This document shows positions 7,141-14,203 of a stretch of 30,149 nucleotides of DNA, in pieces. How positions within the stretch are numbered: the first letter of the stretch is position 1; every line of letters begins with the position of its first letter. Below the pieces are notes generated by a model. That model had not been told where the DNA came from. It ran no database searches and saw only the letters and a program-made list of their open reading frames with translations. The stretch spans positions 1 through 30,149 of the forward strand of contig USMD01000012.1 of NCBI GenBank assembly GCA_900555725.1, written 5' to 3'. Source of the stretch: an uncultured Garciella sp. (GTDB lineage: Bacteria > Bacillota > Clostridia > Eubacteriales > Garciellaceae). Made by a program: the position numbers and the translations under genes.

Positions 7141-8031
7141 ATGAATCAAAAAAGAATAAAAGTTAGAGCAAAAATAAATTTAGCGTTAGATGTATTAGGA
7201 AAGAGGGAAGATGGATATCATGAAGTTAGGATGATTATGCAAACCATTGATCTTTATGACAAAATGGAGTTTAAGCTTATTCCTAATGGCATAGTAATTC
7301 ATTGTAATCATAAATGGGTGCCAAGGGACCAAAGAAATATTGTATATAAAGTGGCAAAATTTCTACAGGAAGAATATAACATCCAACAGGGAGTAGAGAT
7401 TAAAATTCATAAAAAAATACCCGTATCTGCAGGATTGGCAGGGGGTAGCGCCAATGGGGCTGGAACCCTAAAGGTGCTAAATGAGTTGTGGGATCTTCAT
7501 TTACCATTAAAAACACTAATGAACCACGGCAAAAAAATTGGAGCCGATATTCCCTTTTGCTTATTAGGAGGAACAGCCCTAGCAGAGGGAATAGGAGAAA
7601 TCTTACACCCGCTTCCGCCCCTACCGCCTACATGGTTAGTATTGGTGAAACCGCCTATCTATGTTTCTACTGCTTGGGCTTATCGAAATCTTGAACTAAA
7701 TGAGGAAAAGCAGAATTCAAAAATAGATAAAATGATCCAAGAAATAAAGACAGAGGATATGGAAAGAATTCTTCCCCATTTGTATAATGTATTGGAGAGT
7801 ATCACCATTTTTGCCCATCCAGAGATTTCTACTATTAAAAATCGTCTAAAGCAATTAGGGGCAAAAGGTGTATTAATGAGTGGTAGTGGTCCTACTGTCT
7901 TTGGAATATGTAAAGATAGAGAGTCGGCACAAAATATTTACACAAAGATGAAAAGGGATTATAGGGAAGTATTTATGGTAAAGACCTATAACAAGGAGGA
8001 TAAACAATATGATGGAAATAGATATGAGTAG
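7141..8031 (+). CDS. ispE: 4-diphosphocytidyl-2-C-methyl-D-erythritol kinase
   Basis: A GHMP kinase of 296 residues that phosphorylates CDP-methylerythritol with ATP in the MEP (non-mevalonate) isoprenoid pathway. The N-terminal KINLAL supplies Lys11, and KREDGYHEV is a family signature. The ATP-binding glycine loop is PVSAGLAGGSANGAG. GADIPF supplies the catalytic Asp136, and SGSGPTVFGIC is the C-terminal GHMP motif. All key residues are present. The ribosome-binding site is weak (AAGGTTGGTG, 7126-7135). The last 23 bases overlap the downstream GntR gene, whose ribosome-binding site is inside ispE, so the two are probably translationally coupled. An extended -10 promoter lies about 40 bases upstream. 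Confidence 0.96.
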   Translation: MNQKRIKVRAKINLALDVLGKREDGYHEVRMIMQTIDLYDKMEFKLIPNGIVIHCNHKWVPRDQRNIVYKVAKFLQEEYNIQQGVEIKIHKKIPVSAGLAGGSANGAGTLKVLNELWDLHLPLKTLMNHGKKIGADIPFCLLGGTALAEGIGEILHPLPPLPPTWLVLVKPPIYVSTAWAYRNLELNEEKQNSKIDKMIQEIKTEDMERILPHLYNVLESITIFAHPEISTIKNRLKQLGAKGVLMSGSGPTVFGICKDRESAQNIYTKMKRDYREVFMVKTYNKEDKQYDGNRYE

Positions 8032-8692
8032 CTATAGGCCTCTAAGGGAAATTGTATTTGAGACCCTAAAGGAAGCCATTTTAAAGGGAGAAATAGAGCC
8101 TGGCACTCGTATGATGGAGGTACAATTGGCGGAACGATTAGGGGTGAGTAGGACACCGGTACGGGAAGCGATACGTCAGTTAGAACTAGAAGGATTAGTA
8201 ATGATGGTACCTAGAAAGGGAGCCTATGTAGCAGGGTTATCCACCAAGGATTGTATGGAAGTATTAGAAATTCGGGCAGTATTAGAGGGACTAGCAGCTC
8301 AATTAGCCGCTAAAAGAGCCGATGATCATGAAATTAAACAGCTTTTAGACATATCAAAGAAATTTTCCGATTATGCTGCCAAAAAAGACATTCAAGGACT
8401 TATCGATGAAGACGAGGCTTTTCATGATACTATCTATACCGCTTCTAGAAATGATAGACTTATACAATTGATTAGTAGTTTAAGAGAGCAAGTACAACGA
8501 TTTCGAGTCGCTTATATTTCCCAATTTAAAAGGGCTTCTGACCTAGTAAAAGAACACCAACAAATCCTAGAGGCTATTGCCAAAAGGGATAGCGTTAGGG
8601 CTAAGACTCTATCTGAAGGGCACATAACGAATTTAAAAGATACTATGAATAGGGTGCTGAAGGAATATATGGATGAAGATGGACAAGAGTAG
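8009..8692 (+). CDS. GntR/FadR-family (FCD) transcriptional regulator
   Basis: A 227-residue regulator. A winged helix-turn-helix occupies residues of about 5-75 (LREIVFETLKEAILKGEI, then MEVQLAERLGVSRTPVREAI). An all-helical FCD ligand-binding domain spans about 80-215. The FCD metal-site pattern is present: Asp and His in DEDEAFH, then His in KEHQQI and in EGHI. Such proteins usually sense a small carboxylate, but the ligand is not predictable here. The start at 8009 is supported by AAGGAGGA (7993-8000), 8 bases upstream. It overlaps ispE by 23 bases and ends before a terminator. An 18-bp palindrome 145 bases downstream, in front of the ger operon, is a speculative target. Confidence 0.92.
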   Translation: MMEIDMSSYRPLREIVFETLKEAILKGEIEPGTRMMEVQLAERLGVSRTPVREAIRQLELEGLVMMVPRKGAYVAGLSTKDCMEVLEIRAVLEGLAAQLAAKRADDHEIKQLLDISKKFSDYAAKKDIQGLIDEDEAFHDTIYTASRNDRLIQLISSLREQVQRFRVAYISQFKRASDLVKEHQQILEAIAKRDSVRAKTLSEGHITNLKDTMNRVLKEYMDEDGQE

Positions 8693-8762
8693 TTATAGTA
8701 TTATAATATAATAGCGACTAAGTGCTCGAAGGGCATTTGTGGAGCAGTGGTATTGATATATA

Positions 8763-8797
8763 AAATACAGGAAATTAAATTGCCTGTATTTTTTTTA
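8763..8797 (+). terminator. Intrinsic terminator after gntR
   Basis: AAATACAGG (8763-8771) pairs with CCTGTATTT (8783-8791) around an 11-base loop, and a T run extends to 8797. Confidence 0.85.
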
Positions 8798-8836
8798 TTT
8801 CTAAGGGAAAACCTAAATAGTAGCATTCAAAAAGAG

Positions 8837-8854
8837 ATTGTTTTTAAAAACAAT
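8837..8854. promoter_or_regulatory. 18-bp perfect palindrome before the ger operon
   Basis: ATTGTTTTTAAAAACAAT is a perfect palindrome placed directly against the GGAGGG ribosome-binding site (8855-8860) of the first ger operon gene. It could be an operator or a hairpin affecting initiation. The regulator is unknown. Confidence 0.4.
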
Positions 8855-8865
8855 GGAGGGAAAAA

Positions 8866-9075
8866 ATGAATGGAATGATAAGTTATTTAGGACTCGTTTA
8901 CACCAACTATACCATGTTGTTGCTGGTAGGCAGCGGACTCATTGCTTATTTTTTAGATTATAAGAATATGCGAAAGGAAAATGCTCAAAAAGAGGCAAAA
9001 ATCTCAAGATTTATTGGACTAACCTATATTTTGAGTGGAATTTTATTATACATATTAGTCATGTTTTTGGGTTAG
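8866..9075 (+). CDS. Small two-TM protein leading the ger operon
   Basis: A 69-residue membrane protein with two predicted transmembrane helices (YTMLLLVGSGLIAYFL near 15-32 and IGLTYILSGILLYILVMFL near 50-68) joined by a charged, Lys/Glu-rich loop. It resembles the small CLC_0170-type clostridial family (name from memory) and the 'D' proteins of Bacillus germinant-receptor operons, which also have about 70 residues and two helices and modulate receptor function. GGAGGG precedes the ATG. It ends 13 bases before the A-subunit gene, whose ribosome-binding site overlaps its stop, so it is co-transcribed with the receptor. An accessory role in germination is inferred from position and topology only. 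Confidence 0.8.
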   Translation: MNGMISYLGLVYTNYTMLLLVGSGLIAYFLDYKNMRKENAQKEAKISRFIGLTYILSGILLYILVMFLG

Positions 9076-9088
9076 GAGATGAAAAGGA

Positions 9089-10783
9089 ATGAGGATTATA
9101 AAGAAAAAAAACAAAAAGAAAAGTAACATTCAAGGAGATAAGTTTATACCCGTTTCTCCGAAGATCGATGAAAATATCCAAATGCTAAAAAATATCTTTA
9201 AAGATTGTAGCGATATTGTAACAAGAGAATTTCGAGTAGGAGTAGAGCAAAACCATAGAATGTATGTGGCCTATGTAGATGGGATGGCGGATAGGGATTT
9301 GATTCATGATCATATTTTAAGACCCCTTATGCTAGAAGCAAGACTGATTGCCCCAGATCCAGGGAATATAAAAAGAAAGGTGTTTGAGCTGGCGTCAGAA
9401 GGGTCTATGTCTGTTTCAGATATTAAAGAAAAGGACAACCTAGACGAAGGGGTTTTGGCCATTTTATCTGGGGATACTTTGATGTTAATAGATGGAATCC
9501 CCAAGATCTTAATTATCTCCTCCAGGGAATGGCCTACAAGGGCAATATCCGAACCCATCGGGGAGATGACCATCCGGGGATCAAGGCAGGGGTTTGTGGA
9601 GACCTTTCGTTTTAATACGGTCTTATTGAGAAGGGAGATCCGGGATCCTAAGTTAAAGATCAGAAGCAAACAATTAGGAGAAAGAACTAAGACCGATTTG
9701 GGGATTGCTTATTTGGAAGATGTGGTAAATTATCGAGTACTAGAGGAGGTGGAAAAACGCTTAGATATGATTGACATAGACGGGATTTTAGAAAGTGGAT
9801 ATATAGAGCAGCTTATTGAAGATGATTGGTTTTCTATTTTTCCCCAAGTAAAATATACGGAACGTCCTGATGTAGTGGCAGCGGCTGTATTAGAGGGGAA
9901 GGTTGCCATATTGATTGACAATACCCCTATGGCTTTAATTGTACCTACCACCCTAAATGGTCTCTTACAATCCCCTGATGATTATTATGAAAGATGGTGG
10001 ATAAGCACCATGATTCGCTGGATTCGAATGGCAGGCTTAATCATCTCTTTTCTTTTACCGGGAAGCTATATTGCTATTGCCTCTTATCATCCTGGGATTA
10101 TTCCTACTCAATTGGCCCTTTTTATGGCAGGAACTAGAGATACAGTACCTTTTCCAGTGTATATAGAAGCTTTTCTTATGGAAATCATCTTTGAGCTACT
10201 TCGGGAAGCTGGAATTCGACTGCCCGGGCAGATTGGAGCTACAATTGGAATTGTAGGAAGTTTGATCATAGGGCAATCAGCTGTAGAAGCGGGATTGGTT
10301 AGCCCCATTATGGTTATTATTGTGTCCCTTACTGCCATTGCTTCCTTTGCCATACCCAGTTATAATCTCACCATTAGTTTTCGAATGATGCGCTTTTTAG
10401 CAATGATTGCATCGGCAGTTTTGGGGCTTTATGGTTTAATACTAATCGTAATTTTGACCCTGGCTCATCTAGCTACTTTAAACAGTTTTGGGGTTCCCTA
10501 TTTATCCCCCGCTGTTTCCAGTAAAAGGTCAGATTGGAAGGACAGCTTTGTAAAGGCACCTTTACCTGTTATGAAAAGTAGGCCAGAAGGGGCTGGAATA
10601 GATAAAAAAAGAATGGATGATTTGCGTTTAGACCAAAAGGGACAGACGAAAAATTTTGATACCCAATCGGGGAATGAAAGTCAAGATATACAGGCAAAAG
10701 AAGGGGTAACTTCTAGATTTAAAACTCCTAAGAAAACAGTACGGGATCAAGACAAAGGAGGGAATCATTATGGACAGCAATAA
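9089..10783 (+). CDS. gerKA: GerA-family spore germination receptor A subunit
   Basis: A 564-residue GerA-type A subunit. The N-terminal soluble part (about 30-300) carries family motifs: REWPTRAISEPIGEMTIRGS, QGFVETFRFNTVLLRREI, RTKTDLGIAYLEDVVN and VKYTERPDVVAAAVLEG. About five hydrophobic segments follow from 310 to 470, including IRLPGQIGATIGIVGSLIIG and PSYNLTISFRMMRF. A charged tail of about 65 residues ends the protein. The A subunit assembles with B and C in the inner spore membrane to sense germinants; A subunits are thought to form an ion channel. The symbol follows clostridial gerK usage and does not imply a known germinant. The last 14 bases overlap the B-subunit gene. Confidence 0.93.
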   Translation: MRIIKKKNKKKSNIQGDKFIPVSPKIDENIQMLKNIFKDCSDIVTREFRVGVEQNHRMYVAYVDGMADRDLIHDHILRPLMLEARLIAPDPGNIKRKVFELASEGSMSVSDIKEKDNLDEGVLAILSGDTLMLIDGIPKILIISSREWPTRAISEPIGEMTIRGSRQGFVETFRFNTVLLRREIRDPKLKIRSKQLGERTKTDLGIAYLEDVVNYRVLEEVEKRLDMIDIDGILESGYIEQLIEDDWFSIFPQVKYTERPDVVAAAVLEGKVAILIDNTPMALIVPTTLNGLLQSPDDYYERWWISTMIRWIRMAGLIISFLLPGSYIAIASYHPGIIPTQLALFMAGTRDTVPFPVYIEAFLMEIIFELLREAGIRLPGQIGATIGIVGSLIIGQSAVEAGLVSPIMVIIVSLTAIASFAIPSYNLTISFRMMRFLAMIASAVLGLYGLILIVILTLAHLATLNSFGVPYLSPAVSSKRSDWKDSFVKAPLPVMKSRPEGAGIDKKRMDDLRLDQKGQTKNFDTQSGNESQDIQAKEGVTSRFKTPKKTVRDQDKGGNHYGQQ

Positions 10784-11873
10784 AGTAAAAATTTCTTCTA
10801 GACAATTGGGAATCCTATTGGTTGTAACCATTATTGGAGTGGGGATTTTGACTCTCCCTAGGGATGTTTCAGAAGTTGGAGGGACCGATGGGTGGATTCT
10901 TATTATCATTGCAGGGATTCTTTCTATCCTAGAGTCTTTGATCATCCATGCGCTTTCCATGCGTTTTCCAAATCAGACCATTATAGAGTATAGTAGGGAG
11001 CTGGTAGGTAGCTCTGTATCTATCTTGATAGGGATCATCATTGCTCTATATTATCTTGTCTTTTCAGCTTTTGGTGTACGGATTTTCGGGGAAGTAGTAA
11101 AGACGTTTTTGCTGTGGAGAACTCCTATTGAAATGATTATGGTTACCCTTTTGTTGGTAGTAGCCTATTTAGTACGAAATGATTTGGAGGGAATTGTCCG
11201 TTTTTATGAATTGGCTATCATTATTATGTTTGTACCTTATTTTTTAGCTCTTTTTACTGGAATCACTGACTTGGATTTTACCAATCTATTACCAATATTT
11301 CAGACACCTTTTAAGACGTTATTTCAGGGCAGTTTTCAAATCATCTTTAGCTATATTGGGATTGAAACAATTTTTCTATTGATTCCCTTTGTTTCAGATC
11401 AAAAAAATATTAGAAAAACTTTATTGATATCAATCTCTAGCGTTATTTTTATTTATTTGATTTCAATTGTATTTGTAGTAACTACCTTTGGGGTAGATAC
11501 CATTAAAAATTTAATATGGCCTTTGATGGGATATATGAAATCCATTGAAATACCCGGTGGATTTATTGAACAATTAGAAGGGGTCATTATGACCACATGG
11601 GTGTTCATTAGTTATACTACCTTATCGACGACTTATTTTTTATCTGCCTTTACTTTAAGTAGAGTCACTAAGACGAAGGAACATAGTTTTTTTGTCACTG
11701 CTTTACTACCGGTTATCTATGTTTTGGCCGTGTTGCCAGGTAATGTGGCCCAGCTTTATCATTGGTTAGGAATTTTTTCTATGTATGCCGGTACTTTGGT
11801 GATCATAGTGATCCCTCTATTTTTATTTCTAGTGGCGAAGGTCCGAAAGAAGGGGGTGAAGACAAATGGTTAA
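10770..11873 (+). CDS. gerKB: GerA-family spore germination receptor B subunit
   Basis: A 367-residue integral membrane protein of the APC superfamily with about ten hydrophobic helices. The start SSRQLGILLVVTIIGVGILT and the following TLPRDVSEVGGTDGW are typical of GerB/YndE-type permeases. B subunits probably form the amino-acid binding site of the receptor. AAAGGAGGGA lies within the end of the A gene, and the coding regions overlap by 14 bases. The 3' end overlaps the C-subunit gene by 8 bases. These overlaps imply coupled, roughly equal synthesis. The hydrophobic profile appears full length. Confidence 0.93.
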   Translation: MDSNKVKISSRQLGILLVVTIIGVGILTLPRDVSEVGGTDGWILIIIAGILSILESLIIHALSMRFPNQTIIEYSRELVGSSVSILIGIIIALYYLVFSAFGVRIFGEVVKTFLLWRTPIEMIMVTLLLVVAYLVRNDLEGIVRFYELAIIIMFVPYFLALFTGITDLDFTNLLPIFQTPFKTLFQGSFQIIFSYIGIETIFLLIPFVSDQKNIRKTLLISISSVIFIYLISIVFVVTTFGVDTIKNLIWPLMGYMKSIEIPGGFIEQLEGVIMTTWVFISYTTLSTTYFLSAFTLSRVTKTKEHSFFVTALLPVIYVLAVLPGNVAQLYHWLGIFSMYAGTLVIIVIPLFLFLVAKVRKKGVKTNG

Positions 11874-13023
11874 GAGGGGTGTCCTTATCTGTCTTTTGTT
11901 TATGATGATATTTACAACAGGATGCTGGGATATGATAAATATTGAAGAAAATGATTTTATTTCTGGGGTAGCCGTTGATGAACCGGATCCTGAGGTAGTC
12001 GCAGAGCAGAGGGCAAGGCTAAAGGAGCCAGAACTTTTTACTCCCCGCTATAGTGTAACTTATCTTAGTCCCATTCCCAGTGCCTTAACGGAAAAGGGCG
12101 GGGAGCAGGTCTATGACACAAAGAGTATTACAGGGCCAAGCCCCAATGAAATAGAGCGGGAAATGGCCACCCAAGCACCTAAGCGGATTAATTTTAGTCA
12201 TACGAAATTAGTATTAATAGGAGAAAAGATTTTTAAAGATCCCAAGAAGATAAAAGAGATTATGGATTACCTACAGAGAAACCAGCGATTTAATTGGAAT
12301 ATTTTAGTAGGAGTAGTAGACGGTAGGGCAGGAAATGCCTTTAACATTGAAAATCCAGTGATCAAAAATCCCGCCTCATATCTTACAGATATCATGAGAA
12401 ATAGACCACTCAGTTCTAGAGTAGCCGATGTTACTCTTACTCAGATGACTGTGGATATGGGAGAAGATGGGACCATGGCTTTACCTAAGGTGATTTTGGC
12501 AAAGGATGAATTAAAAGTGGAGGGAGCTGCCGTAATAAAGGATTTTACACTAGCTGGATATATTAGTGGGACCCAATCCCGAGATGTTATGTTTTTAAAG
12601 GGAACCATTGAAGGAGGAAATATTTTTATAAACTATGGGGACTTTTCGCTACCTTATATTATTAAGGATGCTAAGGTTAAAAAAGATTTAAAGGTTACCG
12701 ATGAAGGATTGCAATTCACCTATCGTATACAGTCAGAGGGAGAATTGGAGCAAGGAATTTATGGAGAGAACTTTTTTGATGATAAAGCGGTTAAGAAGAT
12801 AGAATCTAAGGTAGAAAAAGAGTTAACGAAAGATTGTATGAATACCATCCGGTTATTACAAAATAAATACCAAGCGGATATTATCTACGCAGGGGACTAT
12901 ATTAGAAAATATCATCCTAAGATTTGGAAACAGATAGAAGGCGATTGGGAAACAGTATTTTCTGAAATAGATTTTCGGGTAGAAACTGATATACACATTC
13001 GAAGAGTAGGAGTAGTGAAGTAG
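11866..13023 (+). CDS. gerKC: GerA-family spore germination receptor C subunit (lipoprotein)
   Basis: A 385-residue Ger(x)C lipoprotein. The signal peptide ends in FTTGCWD, with Cys20 as the lipid attachment site; the Trp-Asp after Cys is characteristic of this family. The mature part shows FISGVAVDE, RINFSHTKLVLIGEKI and a C-terminal domain with GENFFDD and DWETVFSEIDFRVETDIHIRR split across the last 70 residues. C subunits are anchored in the inner spore membrane and are required for receptor function. It is the last gene of the operon. No clear terminator follows, and the next gene, spoIIR, appears to have its own promoter. Confidence 0.93.
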   Translation: MVKRGVLICLLFMMIFTTGCWDMINIEENDFISGVAVDEPDPEVVAEQRARLKEPELFTPRYSVTYLSPIPSALTEKGGEQVYDTKSITGPSPNEIEREMATQAPKRINFSHTKLVLIGEKIFKDPKKIKEIMDYLQRNQRFNWNILVGVVDGRAGNAFNIENPVIKNPASYLTDIMRNRPLSSRVADVTLTQMTVDMGEDGTMALPKVILAKDELKVEGAAVIKDFTLAGYISGTQSRDVMFLKGTIEGGNIFINYGDFSLPYIIKDAKVKKDLKVTDEGLQFTYRIQSEGELEQGIYGENFFDDKAVKKIESKVEKELTKDCMNTIRLLQNKYQADIIYAGDYIRKYHPKIWKQIEGDWETVFSEIDFRVETDIHIRRVGVVK

Positions 13024-13059
13024 TAAGTGAAATTTCTTTCATTCATTCAGAATTTTAAA

Positions 13060-13112
13060 GTATAAGTTTTTATATTTTTGCTCATACTCCCTATAGAGAT
13101 GAAAATAGGGGG
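13060..13112 (+). promoter_or_regulatory. sigmaF-like promoter and RBS-masking hairpin of spoIIR
   Basis: GTATA (13060-13064), a 15-base spacer and GCTCATACT (13080-13088) fit the sigmaF consensus GYATA / GGNNANAHT with one mismatch, as expected for spoIIR. CTCCCTAT (13087-13094) pairs with ATAGGGGG (13105-13112, one G-U), which contains the ribosome-binding site. The predicted start, near 13095, would leave the masking arm out of the sigmaF transcript. Confidence 0.5.
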
Positions 13113-13120
13113 ATGTAAAG

Positions 13121-14071
13121 ATGAATATAAATATACAAGAAAGGTATTCCAATATAAAAAGATATATTCAAAAAAACCGAAAAAATTTTATAGGATTCAC
13201 TACTATAATCCTTATAGGAGTGATTTTTGTCTTCCAATTTATATCCACCAATAGGGTACAAGCCAATAGCATACGGGTTGAGGAATTAAAGGAAAGATCT
13301 AAGGTGGAAAGTCAGGAACAATTGGCAGATGAGCTGATCCGTTTTCATGTCATTGCCAATAGTGATTCTAAAAAAGATCAAGCTATTAAACTAAAGGTGA
13401 GGGATGCAGTGTTAGAGGAAATTGTACCTTATTTAGAAAAGTCCCAAAGTCTAGAAGAAACCCGGGAGATTATAGAAAATAAAACAGAAGACTTAATAGA
13501 AGTAGCCCAGGAGGTTTTAAGAAAAAATGGAGTAGACTACGGGGTAAAGGCAAGTCTAGGACAACATGAATTTCCCACCAAGTACTATGGGGATTTTAGC
13601 CTTCCTGCTGGAAAATATGAAGCCTTCCGCATTGTTCTAGGAAATGGGAGTGGGGCTAATTGGTGGTGTGTGATGTTTCCACCCCTGTGTTTTGTTCATA
13701 CAGATGAGGAGGATTCTGAGCCCAAAGAGGATTCCCTAATCGCAGAAAAGGAGCAAGAAGAAAAAACCCAAGAAGCCAAACAGCAGGAAGAAGTAGAGGT
13801 AAAAGAAAAAGAGCAAGGAGCAAAAGAAAAAGAGCAGGGAGCAAAGGAAAAAGAGCAAGAAGAAAAAGAAACTAACAAGGTAGAAGAGCTTATTGAACCT
13901 GCTTCTAAAAGGGAAGAGAATCTAACACAAGAGACCGAAAATACGGTAGAAGAAAGCAAAGAAAAGCAAATTGAGAAGGTACAGCTCATAGAAGAAGAAC
14001 CGATAGAAGAGAAACAACCTGTACAAATCAGGTGGAAGTTCTTAGAGACTTTACAGAACATATTTCAGTAA
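13121..14071 (+). CDS. spoIIR: Stage II sporulation protein R with expanded acidic/basic tail
   Basis: SpoIIR is the forespore signal that triggers SpoIIGA to process pro-sigmaE in the mother cell. The protein has 316 residues, against about 220-240 in Bacillus. A membrane/signal segment lies at about 24-42. The conserved core (about 60-195) includes LIRFHVIANSDSKKDQAIKL, LPAGKYEAFRIVLG and ANWWCVMFPPLCFV. A Glu/Lys/Gln-rich stretch of about 100 residues follows, including three copies of a seven-residue KEKEQGA-type repeat encoded at 13802-13864. The protein ends in IRWKFLE, matching the usual SpoIIR C-terminus, so the extra sequence is an insertion between core and tail and not read-through. 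The ribosome-binding site is AGGGGG (13107-13112), and a terminator follows. Confidence 0.92.
   Translation: MNINIQERYSNIKRYIQKNRKNFIGFTTIILIGVIFVFQFISTNRVQANSIRVEELKERSKVESQEQLADELIRFHVIANSDSKKDQAIKLKVRDAVLEEIVPYLEKSQSLEETREIIENKTEDLIEVAQEVLRKNGVDYGVKASLGQHEFPTKYYGDFSLPAGKYEAFRIVLGNGSGANWWCVMFPPLCFVHTDEEDSEPKEDSLIAEKEQEEKTQEAKQQEEVEVKEKEQGAKEKEQGAKEKEQEEKETNKVEELIEPASKREENLTQETENTVEESKEKQIEKVQLIEEEPIEEKQPVQIRWKFLETLQNIFQ
13802..13864 (+). repeat. Three 21-bp tandem repeats in spoIIR
   Basis: Units at 13802-13822, 13823-13843 and 13844-13864. The first two differ at one base; the third is more diverged. They encode KEKEQGA-like heptads within the charged linker and keep the reading frame. 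Confidence 0.9.
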
Positions 14072-14075
14072 ATGT

Positions 14076-14108
14076 AAAAATAGGACAAAGATTTTGTCCT
14101 ATTTTTTA
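14076..14108 (+). terminator. Intrinsic terminator after spoIIR
   Basis: A stem of about 14 bp (14076-14089 with 14093-14106) with the core AGGACAAA/TTTGTCCT, a 3-base loop and a T tract. Confidence 0.93.
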
Positions 14109-14141
14109 TGAACTTTTTTCTAATTATAGCTTTAAAAAATA

Positions 14142-14170
14142 TTGAAAAGCAATAAAAATTGTGGTGTAAT
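14142..14170 (+). promoter_or_regulatory. sigmaA-type promoter of decarboxylase gene
   Basis: TTGAAA (14142-14147), a 17-base spacer and TGTAAT (14165-14170): each hexamer matches the consensus at 5 of 6 bases. Confidence 0.6.
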
Positions 14171-14203
14171 ATACTCATTACGATTAGAAAGGGGTGAAGG
14201 ATT

